DNA from: Sphagnum compactum
Lineage: Eukaryota; Bryophyta; Sphagnopsida; Sphagnales
DNA: 64,000 nt
NCBI GenBank assembly: GCA_965153455.1
Contig: OZ234493.1
Coordinates: 124,001 to 188,000 of the forward strand
Direction of reading: 5' to 3'
Shown: positions 11,308 through 25,600 of the stretch, one piece after another
Position numbering within the stretch: the first letter of the stretch is position 1
Layout: each line of letters starts with the position of its first letter
Made by a program: the position numbers and the translations under genes
The notes under the pieces: generated by a model
The model's database searches: none
What the model was told of the DNA's origin: nothing
The model's input: only the letters and a program-made list of their open reading frames with translations

Positions 11308-13850
11308 TGCCAGTTGTCTATCTTGTGAATCACTACATCAAGTTAATTTTGCTCGTAGCATGTCTACTGGTACCATTGCACTGCCCATAGTTGCAAACTG
11401 TTATCAGATGAAGTACCACTAAAAAAGTGGCCATCGAGCATCCCTGTAGTTTTGATTTCCTTCCTCTACCATTTGTACCACTTAGGTCTGGTGCTTCTTT
11501 CCTGTTATGCATGGAGTTATTTTGGAAACTGAGCAGAATTTGCAGACTATAACAAGCTTTCCTAGGGTGTCTGCTCCACTGATGCCTGCAAAAAAATTAC
11601 TCATAAAGAGTTGTCAAATTTCTGTGGCACTTGACTATTGGTCCATTTCAGAAAACTCTTTTGTGGATTAAACGACATTTGTGAAGACTCTCTCACTGTT
11701 GACCACCTACTGCTGGGAGCAGTTGGAATGCTATGGTAGGCAATCAATATGATACATGCTGCCATCAAAGGTCCTGAACATGTGTATGCCTATGGCTGTT
11801 TATCAACCCCTCCTCAGTTTTTCATTTTGTTTATTTTTTTCTGCAGGGTTTGGGTTGTTCTTCTTCATTCTGGCTGTTTTCATGCTGTTATGTTGTTGCT
11901 CTGAAGTCTCTGTAATCTGGAAGCTTATTCGGTAGTTGGCTATCTCTCAATTCTATTCAGGTTGCATTGAATCATATGGACAAATTGTCAGTACTGATGA
12001 AGATATATGTCTTAGTTAAGACATCATGCCTACAGTTGCACAGGGGATCTGCCATCAACACCTCGATACTGTGCCTGGATTTGCTTGGCAAGGTGTCACA
12101 CCAAAAAGGACTAGTAACTATCACCATTTTTGGTCACAGTCAATTCCCTGCAAGAAAGAACTGGGATCATTGTGTGTTCATTGACAGCAGCTCATGGACA
12201 CCCTTGATTTCCCTTTGGGAATAAAGGCTCAGTGAAGTGTTTATGAGCAGTTCTAGTAAACAACGACTGATTGAGGCGTCTAGTATGAAGTATAGTATAG
12301 TGTTCTAGTGATTCCTTGAGTGCCAGTTGATGCATAGCATCAATTACATGAGGAAGGACAAGAATTAGGGCCAGATTCTCTCTTCTTTTTGTGATCTTAC
12401 CATTACATAGTGGGTGAAATCATGTCTCAAAGATGTTAATTTGCATAGAAGATGACAATGTAGTCTAATTTCCTAGTAATTTTTTGATAGGTAACATATT
12501 GGCTACTTTGTGATATTATGAAAGTGGAGCCTAATTTTCTAGTGGGTGTGCTCCTCCTTAAATGCAGCTATAGTAATTTGTGACAATTCTCCATCTCTTT
12601 GAGATACAAAAGAATTTTTAATCATTGCCATTCCTCATCACATTCCTATACCCCGTTTTAGACCTCATCACCGATCAAAATTGTGCAATGCGATCTCTAT
12701 TAATGCAATCTCACATTACTTTTAATGTGTCCATTTGTTTGGGGACATGTTAAGATGCATGAGAAATATTGTATAACGCTCAATAATTCTAGGATTGAAA
12801 TCCTTGGATGAAAATAACACTAGAAATGTGGCTGAAAATGCAACAAATAAGTCCAGAAATGCCTCAATTCCCTACCACTGCCAAAATCAATTTTAATTTG
12901 GTGAATAGGTGGATCCAAGAAGAATGACGTCCAGATAAATTGAGTGAAAAATGTAGTATGAGGATGAGATGCCTGATGAACTTTTCAGTGATGGATTAGG
13001 TTAGAGAGTGCTGTTTAAATCCAGATGTTACAAAAACTGAAAAGGAAGATTGGCATGTAATCTGAGTACTAAGGCTCAGTTTGAATGCAACTGAAATCAA
13101 GACTTTCCTAGTATGGTATGCAAGAAATAAGCTTTGAAGTTTGGCACAGGGGCTCAACTAGAATCTAGCTTTTAGGAAATTATGCATTCTGAAGATGAGA
13201 AAAAAGCTCAGGTATTCATAGGCAATCTATATTAGAATTCTAAGTGCATGGTGGTTTGATCACCTACAAGCAGGTGAAGATCTATATGATTTGGTCAACA
13301 AGAAAACATGACCAAGGTAAAATGCTCTTGTTTTGAGTATTAAGAGGTGAATGAGCTAAGCTCAATACAGTTGCAAGCTGTTTCAAAGTTCTTGCACATG
13401 ACACACAGTCTACAAGCTGAGAGCCCGCTTCCAAATTTTCCTTCTAAATTGAACCCTTGTTTGTTGAAACTGATAGCTCTTCAGGCTAACCTGCAGAGGG
13501 GAATGATTGCCAGCCAATTAAAGGCTACTGGAAAGGGAACAAATATCAATTTCACAAGAAGAGGGGGTGTGCTGTGAGGTTAAAGGCAAAAAACTTAAAT
13601 TTGAGAGCAATGGGGCTTCTTATCCAAGAGACTTGAGAATGAGAAGAGTCCCAAAATTTCAAAAGAAAATTCAAGCACATGAAGCATTGATGTGAATGAT
13701 AGGTCAACGTAAGGCAAGACCTTCCATGCTATCTGAGAAGATATGCATCCAGCACTAAGACTTCATTTGCAAAGACCTTGAAATTCATGAAATTGATGAG
13801 GCATATCTCCATGCACTATATTGCTATCAACAGATCTTTGGAAATGACTC
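11308..13850. other. Region without recognisable genes
   Basis: Moderately AT-rich DNA following the DYW remnant. The longest frames (plus 11967-12224 and 13347-13577) match nothing I recognise. It may hold further decayed PPR or transposon sequence, but no motif supports that. Confidence 0.5.
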
Positions 13851-13859
13851 TTGTTCACT

Positions 13860-14388
13860 ACACTTGTTCCCATATGCAATGCTTGTGCTAGGTTGTGAGC
13901 ACTTGAAGATGGCGGATGTTGCTCATGAACAGAGCAGTACTCATATTGGTTGTCAGGAAAATGTGTTTGCCAGAGTAGCTTGGTTGACATGTATCACAAT
14001 GTGGAAGCATTGGAGGATGCTCCAAGAGTGTTCAACAAGATGCGATCATGCAATGTGGTCATCTGGGCTGAATGATACAGTGGCACATGTAAAACAATGG
14101 AAAGTCCAAAGGCAATGGAGCTATTTGAACAAATGCAATCAGAACATGTTCAGCGGGACCCTGTTACTTTTTTCAGGGTACAGAATGAATGTGCCACTGT
14201 ATTGGCATTGCTAGAGGGTAGCCATGCCTATGAACAAATAACAACATATGGTTTTGAGTTCTTCACAGGGAGTACCTCATGGGATATGTGCAGCATGGAT
14301 GATGCTTGGGGAGGAGAGTCTTCAACGGGAAGCCCTTGTGCAATATGTGGCTGTGTAGACAGACTTGCTTGGTGCTGGGAAAATTTAT
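13860..14388 (+). pseudogene. Second PPR protein fragment (PLS repeats)
   Basis: Broken PPR repeats in shifting frames. One frame has LFPYAMLVLGCEHLKMADV followed by HIGCQENVFAR. The sequence then shifts to SLVDMYHNVEALEDA, RVFNKM, CNVVIWAE and a stop. From 14097 another frame has MESPKAMELFEQMQSEHVQ, RDPVTFFRVQNECATVLALL and SMDDAWG. These are the L, S and P motifs of land-plant editing factors. It lies downstream of the DYW end at 11307, so it is either a second dead gene or a rearranged part of the first one. No start, no intact repeat array and no C-terminal domain. Confidence 0.75.
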
Positions 14389-16610
14389 AGTGATCTGAAG
14401 ATCAGAGAATTGCTACACAGGAGCGAGGTACATAATGAGCTGCATATTTTCAAGTAGATGATGGAGATCATCTTCAAATGGCTGACATTCCTGCAGACAT
14501 TGTTGGTGCAATCTGTCTCTGTAGCTTATGTCCATTGCTTTGTGGCATGTGCCTTTGAATGCTTAATCTCAATGTTGAAAATATGCTGAACAAGAAGTAA
14601 TAAGAAGTATTGTTGCAATTCTCAAAAGGAGAGGAAGAAAGTAGAGATGAAACTATCAACCTAGGCAGGTAGTTAGATGCAAAATTGTTCATGTTGGTGT
14701 TTGGTACAACAAATGGACATGAAAAGGCCAACTGAATTGATGTGATAATTATAGCTATAAAGTTGGAGTTGCTAAGTTTTTCTTTGGTAGCCTGTTCTCT
14801 CTCCTTTTACATTGATTGTAGCATTGGTATATTGCATTGTTCATCTCTCTATGACATCAAGGCTGTCTTAGACATCATCATCTTTGCCATTGCTGTTGCA
14901 TATGAGTTTGCATCAATTGCAAGTCTTTGCATAGAATATTTTTTACTAGGTTGCATTGCTTTTCGTCTTGACTTTTTTGGGTCTTGCTTTGCACAAAAAG
15001 CACCAAACACTAAAGAGCATTTTGGTTTCAATCCACAAGTTACCCAAGAACCAAGCAAATGTTCAACACATTGGGGAAACATAGGACAAGCAACAAAAAG
15101 TAAGAAAATGTCCCGCAAAACATTCTCATGGAAATAACTGATTTGTTGGGTTATACAACATTTTTGTAGAGTAGGAGACAATTTCATCTCACCATGTAAT
15201 TGACATTCATTATATTAGTACTTTGCTTAGAGATTGCATACAAAAATTCCATCCATCTTTTTCTATCAGGTACATGTGGTTGGTCCATCAATTTGGAACC
15301 TTATGTGTGTGGCGGGACTGGTGTGCTGGATGGCAGTGGGTTCTTGTGGGAGCAAAGAGAAATCTGCTTGGCTGGGTAACAACATAGGTTCAAATACTTT
15401 CAAGATCACTTCTAATATTCAGTCTCTTCTCCCACACATTTAAGATTTTTGAGCTAGCACACCACAAGTATAGCTTCCAATGGAACTGCATCCAAGCTAA
15501 TTATATACAATTATGAAATCCAAGACATGTGAAATTAATTTCATTATGAAAATCCAGCAATAATATGTTGCTACCCCCCCACATGAAATAAATGGGTAAC
15601 ACAACCAAGAACTTAGATTGCATTCAATTAAAAACTTGCTAGACCAATACAACAAAGCCCCAAATAAAAGTCAAACACAATAGCTGCACAAAACTTATAT
15701 GTTCCAAACAACCATGAGAAAAAAACATCAATACATTCTCACACAAGCAATGTAGAGAATCTAAAGAGGTCGCTACATTGTACAATTGTAACCAAGAAAG
15801 TCAGGAGGATTAAGCCATCATTAATGTGGATACATTTCATACACCATTTGTGCCATTTAAAGCAAAACAATATCATGAAAACATGTCCCTTTCTCTTAAA
15901 TAGCCATGCTAAGTAAAATTATTTGCACTTGCTCCAAGGAATAGTAGAAAGGAGATGATGAAGCTGAAATTCAAGAGAGAAAACACAACACTAATTGGGA
16001 ACCAGGAAATACATGCACAAGACTTCACATATGCAGCTCTGCATCAAAGTTTTAGAAAAAGCTCAAAAAACATCATTTTGCATAATTTGGAAAGTCCCCA
16101 AAACATTCTCCAAAGCAAAACGTAAATTACAAATTTGCCTTGCTACAAAAGCTATTGGTTCTAAAAGTGCAATGACTGGGTGGCTGATTCTTGGTCTGCT
16201 TACTTGTAAAAGACATATGTCCACATAAATAGCACCTGGAAAAACCCATTCCAGGTGCAAGGTATTGTGGAATCAATGCTATTATTTTAAAATTGCAAGC
16301 AGCAGAATTACATTCCATGGGCATGAAGCAAGTCTGGCTTTAAAATCTTAAATCTTTCTGCACATTAAAGCAGTCACTTTGAAACAGAACCTAAACCTGC
16401 CATCAATCAGTCAGGGGGACAGACATCATCTTCACTAGTAAATTCATAATGGTCAGGAACATGCCTTCTTCCTTCACAGGTTTGTTGTCTCCCAAAACAC
16501 TAACCACTACACTCACCACTTTGCAACATACAAGCAAAGGGAAGATCCCGACTTTTGGTGTTCTTGTATTGCCTAGTATTACAGGTGGGTTAGGGGGAGG
16601 GGGGGGCGCC
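14389..16610. other. Gene-free stretch downstream of LD
   Basis: No convincing gene. A minus-strand open frame at 14849-15187 (112 codons) has a hydrophilic, basic C-terminal half (contains QDPKKSRRKAMQPSKKYSMQ) that looks more protein-like than the rest, but I cannot assign it. A plus-strand frame overlaps it and looks like its shadow. The LD 3'UTR presumably occupies the last few hundred bases before 16611. Confidence 0.4.
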
Positions 16611-19600
16611 TCACCAGTTGCTCCCTGGATGTCTAACTATAGGCTGCCAAATTGGCTGGTGGTGGTGGTGGTAAGGAGGTCTGGAGTCCTGCCCAGAAGG
16701 TGGTGGTCGGTTCACATAAGTAGGAGGAAGAACAGGCCTAGAAGAAGTGGGGTCAGACCACTGACTATGAGGAGTGTTGAAAAGTAAAGGTGGCAGCAGA
16801 TGGCCTGGGAAAGATTGTGATGCTCGTGATGTGGCCCACACAGCAGCAGCAGGAGGAAGAGGAGGAGGAGGAGGAGGGGGAGGAGGATGATTTTCAGCTC
16901 TGAGTAGTCTGCCATTTATTTCCTGAAACTCCTGCGGAACCTGATGTCTGATTTGAGACATTTCTGCTGTGTGAGACCAGCTAACATTCAGCCTATGGTT
17001 TGGAAGCACGCGTTGGTTAGCTGTTTGTGTCAAATTGTGGAGTACACCAACATGATTACTCGCAGGGGTACTTGCATGGCTAAGTCCAGCGGGCCACACT
17101 CCACTATGTATCATCATCATCTGTCCAGAATGGGAGGATGCACCACCCAGTGCTACATTAGTTACATTCAAAACCGGAGGAATCCCAGAAGCTGTACTAA
17201 CAGATAGCTCATTAGGAGTCAAAATGAGAGGAGGCTGCCTGCCTCTCCCATATGGAGTATTGAATTGTTCAGATACTGCCTGTGCATGATGATGAGTATT
17301 TGCTTGTTGTGGCCAACCCGAACCTCCAGGCCATTTTGCCGAAGTTGCTGACTCTGGCCAGTTTACTGCTGTTGTGTGCTGCTGTACTGAGGAAAGGTGC
17401 TCAGCAGGATTGTTTCCTTGTGTAAGGATAGGTGTCCCTGATGGCACACCTGGAGTCCAGCCAGGTGAATTCCACTTGGGCATTGCATCTACAACCACAG
17501 GCTTTGTTGCCAAACTGATTGGCTGGCCCCCATTACTCTCCATTAGAACAGGCCTTTCAGACTGCTGACCCACTTGACAACTCCCCAAAGCAGGAAGAGG
17601 TTCTTGACATTTCATTCGATCAGAATGCTGCACAAATCAGGCACACAATAGAGCACAATCAAATCTTTTTCCAGTTCAGACAAAAGCTTAGCAGAGCCCC
17701 ACAAAGTAGCATTTCAGCAGCCCAGGAATGTAGTACAAGAAAAGTAGAGAAAAGTCAAGCCCTCCAGCACCTGATCCAGGATAGGTGACACTGCCTCAAC
17801 TCCCAAGTGAGGACTGGTCAATGTGAGATCCTGTACCCCAAATTTGCTGGGAGCAATATGATCAGACCTGGGCATCTGGCCATTGATGGTTTTTTCTTTA
17901 ACAAATTCCAACAATGCTGAAACACTCCCATCATTGCTACTGTTAGTTTGCAAGGAAGTAAGCTGTGAAATTAGGCCTGGATTGCTGAGGAGTAATTTAA
18001 GTAATTGAGGATCATGGCTATTCTCCTCTTGTGAAGGTGCAGGTGCATCCTTGCTGACTGACTCCATCCCCACAGTGCTAGCTGTTGGTAGGCTACTGTT
18101 GTTGGTACTGTTGTTGTACTCAGTATTTGGAACTTTGATATTCTCATCCTTGATGTTCACAGTATTCAAGCATGGCTCAATATGCTCAATCTCTGTTGCT
18201 GGTGCTATCTCACTTGGAATTACAGGTGTCAGTGAGTCATCATAGCTAGGTTCCTCCTCCCACACGTCTTTAGGGTCAGCTGGAATGGAAGTCAGATTGG
18301 GATAGACAGCTTCTTCCTCCCGCTTTACACGAAGAGTCTGAGCTTCCATTTCCTTGCTCTCTTCTCCTGCAGCTAAACCCCAGCTAGATTTGACCTTCAT
18401 CTCTGCAGGTGCATCACAGAACTGTACTGAGTATATTGTGCAAAGAAACTGAGTACCTAAACACAAAATGGCAACAAGGTTTCCTTATTCTGCATCTGTT
18501 GACACATGGAGCTCTCAGCCTCATGCTTGAAACAGTCCTGATATTTCATAGAAGAGATTAGATGTTGACTCCCATTAGACAAAGGAATAAGTATCATGGA
18601 TACTTTCAGGTACATCTTGGAAAAGCGCCCAACTACCTGGTGGAACAGTCCATGCAAGAAAGGTTGCTTGGTTGCCATCAACAATTCCTGATGTTGCATC
18701 ACCAGTTTGTGAATCTGGTATGATTAAATTCTGCTCCTCCTTTACTCCCTCAATCTTACTTTGTCCTGAATTTTCCAGCAACACCACATACTTAAAACTG
18801 AGTAGAGACCAACATGTAACTCCACTACAAATTTCCATTATATCCTGTTTGAACAATGGAAATCTGCAGAAACACCACTGTCCATAATCTGGTTGCCATC
18901 GTCGATTGGACTCATTGGTATCATCAACCAGCAGGGATATTCCTATTTTTCAATCAATGTTTAGAGCAGATGAAGACCATTTCACTCTAAGTCAACCCAC
19001 CTATTCAAAAGAAGGCAGCCAAACCTTACCAGATTGCATCAATGAAGGCATATCCAGAGACTCTGCATCACCAATATGTCCTGAAGGAACCCTTTCTCCA
19101 ATCTCAGAAGATGTGAATCTGTCCAGTGACCAACCATCACCAACTTGTGTAGGCTTCGCACGGCCTTGAGCAGGCTCTTGAGTGACTGAAGACTTGTCTA
19201 CTCCCACACCTGAAGTAGGGGCCTGCAGAAGCCGGGCACGCTGTTTGGCTCTACGAATTTCATCTGCAGAGAGGGGTCGTGACATCTTGTCTCTTGACAC
19301 AACTGGACGCCTCCCATTAATGTCTCTCCAGCGACTTCCACCCCCCATATCTTCGACAGGTAGCACTGTACGCCTCTCCTTCGCTTCTAATTCCTGTCAA
19401 GGACTTACACATGGGTCCTGACCTTACACCGCTACATAGTGCAGAAGGTAGTGCTTACTGACCAGAGCTGAATATTGATGGTCAACAAGAACTAACACTC
19501 AGGCAAGATATATATCAGTGTGACTGCAGAGAAAACTCCACAAGAACTGATGTTCTGTCAGTTCTGGCCGAGTCATAACTCATAACCTTGTGAGTGTCAC

Positions 19601-22600
19601 TCGCAAAGTATCAGACCATCGACTTTTATCAAGTGGTACTGACTAGTGACAAGCTGACATGACATCCCACTGACTTCATCGGCTCCCAAATAGCGGGTGC
19701 AGATAAGTGAAAAAATTCTGCTCTAAATCAGACAAGTGATTATATGAAAATCTGTGTCCTAAGATTCTCTTGCATTCCCAGAAGAAATGGGAAAACTTAG
19801 TCATCAATTTGGCTTCCATTCAAGAGACAGCTAAATCAGAAAATGGTATCCTCTTTCAAGCTCCAACAAGCTTGTGAGGGTAAGCTTCATTCCATTTTGC
19901 TTGCCTCTGTACAAGCAAGCATCTAATCCTCAAGCACAGAGACACCTACACAGAGGGCATTGGTGGGGATATCCTGCACACCTTTCAGCACAGCACTGGT
20001 GACTACTTGATGCAGTATGTATAGTTTTAAGTATAAAACAATGTGCTAAAAAATCAGGGCAAGATTGAGTCATGATGTTGGCTAGCACTGACAGACATAG
20101 CCAATCAAAAACATCAAGTATCTGGAAAGGAGAAGGGATTGCTACTCAAAAGCTACAGACAACATTAGGAATGAGGGGGATACGATCAGCGAGAGACCGC
20201 TTTCTTGATATTGGTACTGCACTGGATGCACTTTCTGACACCTGAAAAGTACCAGAGCTCCTGCATGCAACCAACCAAAAACTCAAATCAAGAAAATCCA
20301 CCAGTCTCAAGATTTCCCTATCTACAGAACCAGAATGAACACCTTGCTCATGGCTGGAACTCAGATCACCCAACTCACCAAGTTCATACAGATCTTTCCA
20401 CTATGGAGTCATAACACAGGCTCACATAATATACTGGACATATAGGTCTTACCTAGCTAAAGGAACAGGTGATGCTGGCAGACCATTGCTAGAAGATGGA
20501 ACATCCAGAGCTTTCTGCAAGGATCCCTGCAAGATGCTCAAGAAAACATGGAAACTCATGCAGTTGAACTTAAAAACATTGGAACAAGCTCGTGCAAAAA
20601 AACCATACCAAACACATGCAACCTGCAAACCTAGACAAAGTAGAAGATGACTAATGGTTTTCTACCAGAACTGCCAGTTGGCACCCCAGTGACAGCTTTA
20701 ACATGTCAAGATCCTGCCAATTCCTATCAACTGGAATGTCATACTGGAAGATGTCAACAAAACCTGCGCAATATACACTCACCCTCTCAGTTGAAGCCTT
20801 CTCATCCACTGTCATCTTCTCTGCAGCAGGAGATATTCGATTTTTGGACTGTGCTACCTCAGCTGTCAACCCTATAAAACACAGAGGATGAGAAACCATT
20901 GGTACATAGACCTCTGATTCTTAAAATTAAGATAACTGGCCCAACTCCCATCAGGACCACCAAAAACCTAACAGCACTACATGCACTTACATTCATTTTC
21001 ATTGCATAATGTTTGCAATATATATATCCAGGAATGCTTGAGAGTGATTCTTAAAATTAAGATAACTCGCCCAACTCCTGTCAGGACCACCAAAAACCTA
21101 ACAGCACTACATGAATTTACATTCATTTTCGTTGCATAGTGTTTGCAATATATATATCCAGGAATGCTTTAGAGTAAGGGTGAGTTCTCCTCCAAGAATC
21201 ATTCATTTAAAGCCTAAACATACCTATCTTTGTTTTCTTTTTCTGGTGGTCATAGCCCGTAACCACAACTGCGGCATCCCTGCACATGTACGAGGCCAAA
21301 AAGGGCTGACAAAAGAACAACTATACAAGCTGTACACAGAATGGGATTGATAGCACATTGGTACCCAAGCCTCTGAAAAAATTTGTCATCAAAATTGCTA
21401 ATAAATCATCCAAGCACAGTTGTGGAACTGAATAGGACTACATGAGGTTATTCTTCTGAATGGCGTGCAGCCATGCTAGGTATATTATCATTCCCACTGG
21501 CTGCAAAAAGTGATAAAATTAGAATACAGACCTCTGTCTTATCCGTAAACCAGGTGATGACTCTGACAAATCTGCCAACAAGGCACAAGCCATTGTCACT
21601 CTCCAATTCATAGAACAACAGTGCACCAGGGTGTTTGTAATCCAGAAGAAAAAATAAGTATGAAAATTTATTGGAGTCCATGGTGCCCACAGAGTGGCAT
21701 CACACAGAATGCCAAGGAATGGCTCCCTCAATTAAGCCAGTGTGGCCCATACCCTGATGAATATTGCAATGAGGATAACAAAGTCCAGCTCATTTCACTA
21801 CACACATATGCATGTACCTTTTGGAGCTGTAACAGGTGCAACAGATCCTGCTGTCCTCCTTGCATCAGCCTTACTCATCAAGAGCTTGCTCCACTTGGAC
21901 ATTAACCCCCGAGCAAAGGTGGCAACATCTAACTCCCCCATCAAGACTCCAATATCAGATAAGGGCAGGAACTACTGTAGGATGAAAAAATCACAGGGGA
22001 ATGAAGGGACACTATTAGAAATTGGAAGTGTTGCAAGCTCACCAGACAAGTGATAAAAGCGGAGTTTGTTAACAGGCTGCAACAAAGCAGACATCTGAGG
22101 GGGAATTGCATGAGTCATTGGCAAATGAGACAATACCTGCAACCAGGAAAGATAAGTTCAAAGACACTCTATAATCACCATGCAATTGCTACATATATTG
22201 AAGATAATCTCTCTCTAGTTGTGACCATCGTAATGTCTACCAACACTTCAATTCGTATCCTGACCTAAATGGGTCAGAGCAGATTTTCTTGCGGGGGGTG
22301 GGGTCTGTATGGGTGGGCTGTTGGGGGACCCTGTGAATGACATCACATGAGCCTGAGTCCATCAGATTGTACCCAGAAAACCAATAATAAGGGCTAGGGT
22401 TCAGGTTTTTGAGCACAAAAGACATTGCCTACCAGTGGCCCAACCAGACTGGAAACTTGTCACCTGTCCCTTTGAACTGGATGACTGCCTATCAGCTCTT
22501 CTATTTCATTATGACTGCTGGGCCATATATATTACATGGCCAGTTAACATAACAGATTCTCTATTTGTGCCAGGAGAAGGCAGTGGAGCCCAAAGGGACT

Positions 22601-25600
22601 TCACATATTCCATTTTTCATTATATGCAAGGCACCTTATGTTGTGTTTTAGGACCTTGGCATATCATTCCCCAGTCTGCATCATCCATAGCAGTAAAGAG
22701 GGAAAAGATCATCAAACCTCAAGCAATATCTGAAGAAGGCTGGACTGATTGTCTGAGCTGGCTTGGATCAGCCACCTGTAAACAATCTTTAAACCCCCTT
22801 TCTCCAGAAACCTGAAATCCAGCAACCCCAAACACATCTACTTGCTGTAAACCCAACTGATATGATGCTATTATATGCCTGCAGCATAAACAGTGTACAT
22901 AGAACTATTTGGCACTAACAATCATCTAAACCTGACTTTGGGACCCCACAATCAAAGAACCATTAGATATGCATATATGGCCTCAGCAATCCTTCCCAGC
23001 AATCCATGTCTGCATGAAGGCTAAAAACATTATGCAGATAACAAAAGAACAGCAACCAATAGCCCTTTCTAGATGCTGTCAGCTAAACTGAGTCAAATAT
23101 TTGACAGAACACACTTCAGCAGTTGTAGTGAACTGCTGAAAAGTCAAAATCAAACAAAGCAGGTTCTTGGATATGATGACACACATTAGTTCCACCCAAA
23201 ATTTCAAGGAGCCTAAACCATTGGGACCCCTTCTGCATTGGAAGAGTAAGGTTCCTCTGGCACATCCCTACACCTCTAAAGACCATTCATACCTCCTTAA
23301 GATCAGTCCAGGTTCAGTTTGCAAAATAACTTGAAGCAGCTGTCCTTGCCCTTTGAAGGTCCTCTCAGAACGCATTAACTCAAGCAGCATGTCTACAGAC
23401 TCCCCATCAGTGAGTTTTGTAAAGCCTATGTTGCTCTCAGCAGTCGCTGTACTTGGAGGCTGCTGCAATTGCACCTCTGCATTTGTGACCAAATTCCTCT
23501 CCCCCACATCAGAGCACTTCTGCACCAGATTTCGTAGATGCGACCGCTGCGTAACAAAATATTCTCTAACCTGCATGAGATGCAATGGTAACAGAGGAAT
23601 GTCAAGAAAACCAGGAAACCATGTACTAAGGTTATGCACCATACCATAACACAGGGAAATAAAATTCTGCAAGATCTTGCAATGAATATGAATGGCTTTG
23701 TTTGAATCAGTACAACATTCCATGTCCAGCACAATAGGAATTTATTAGGATTTCAATGCACACACCTGAGTAAGGGTAGCACCGGAGAGGGCACAAATAT
23801 CTCTTGCCTCTTTCTTTGTGATGGTGTCCTTCACGGCAAATACAGCACGCAAACAACTCAACGCTTCTGGAGAAAGTGCACCACCCAACCTCTTCCCTGC
23901 CAGTATCACCATCTCATAACATCAGACAAAAAAGACATAGCATTCCTTCATCTCTGTTCATCTACCTTTGGACAGCATATTTGGTCAGTCCAAGATATCT
24001 TGTAATACAAAACAATTGTCTGTTATACCCAACATTCCAAACTGGAGTGGAACAACCTGGTGACAGACAGAAAATGGAATTCTGTCATTGATCCCAAACC
24101 ACTACATCAACCACCCTTCTTCCTGAACCTTGCCAATGTAACTAATTCAAATGCAGATCCTAACCAAGCAAGAGCTCCCTCCACTACCATATACCCATAA
24201 ATGAGATGCTCTTAATCCTCTGTAGTGTATCTGTTTACAACTTCTAACTAATAGCTGTGACCAATTTCTAGACTCTCCAGGAATTTCTTTATCAAAGTTT
24301 ATTTTTTGTGATGCAGGCTAAAACAAGGGAATGGGCAAGCAAAGCAAGAAAAAAAAGTAATGAAAATCAGTGGGTAGAAAGGATCTGAACCAGTTCAGTT
24401 TAAAGACCATCCTATTGCTCCTGACTACCTCCTAAACACACCTTTATACATAGTTTTGGCTGTAACACTAAGAAAGCGATGAAAATACACAAAATGGAGC
24501 TCACCTCCATTGTTTCCAAGAGCTGTTGCCTGCCACAGGCACACAACCAAAGTTCAGAATTTGATAAGCAGTCAACAAAGTACACAACCTTTGTTAGAAT
24601 CCTGGGTTAAGTCAAAAGTGCAGAAGTATGCTGAATGAACTCATCCTCTAAGCAGGCAACTGACGGCATGCTTTTGTTCCACAACCCTTACACTCCTTGA
24701 CTCTCAACCTAATGATTGGACAAGTGAAACTATGAAAATATCTTCCAACAGCATAAAACCACTTTAATAGTTCCAGGCAGTTGCCAAGAATATGCACTGT
24801 CCCTGTCACTGAGAATAATCCTTCATGGCAGGAAGCAGATACTACAACAGCTCCTTTCCACTGTACAGATCCGTTTCAACAAATTTCTCTAGGCTCTGTG
24901 CTCTCAACTATTGGACAAGGAAATGTTACAAACAACCCACAAAACAAGAAGAGGATCGGAGAAACAAGCCCACGTTTTAGGCACCAAAGACAATGTCCAC
25001 ATACATCATCTCCCCACCATTACAGCCATACAGTCAATCTCCAAACCCTAGGTTTTCTAGAAAGACTGAAAATCCAGGCGAGGCTCTCAAAATTCCACCA
25101 TAAACTCACATGCTCAAATGTGCAAGTTTAAAGAGCTTCCAAACCAACAAAAAAGTTCACCTACAAAAGTTTCTACACACTTTTGTTTCTACAGGATCCC
25201 CAATTTACTTCTGTTAGCAAGTGAAGAAACTGCATACCATTGCTTGACGTAAAGGATTCACGCCAGTTAAACCACACTGAAGAGTCACTATGTGTTGAAG
25301 CTCCTCAATCTGAAGATGAACCAACTTCCTCTGCTGTTCCAGCATACTCACCAATTCTCCGACTACTTCTTCTTCTGTCCTCTCCTCCACCACCACCTCC
25401 TCCTCCTCTTCTTCCGCCTTCTCCTGCCAAGAAGAAGTGCTTTACATACACCGACGCCGCTAAAAAAATGCCACAAACTCTGACTGTTGCACTAACCTTC
25501 TAACCCTAACGAAGGAAAACAAAAACAAAAAGGACGACGCCATGAAATAATAGTCCTCCGCCGTTGCGCCATCACTTCCTTCAACAACGATTCAAGCACA

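Noticed and set aside
14742-15137. 131-codon plus-strand ORF
   Set aside because: It is hydrophobic and Ile/Ser-rich in its first half, and overlaps a more protein-like minus-strand frame. Neither is recognisable, so it was not called.
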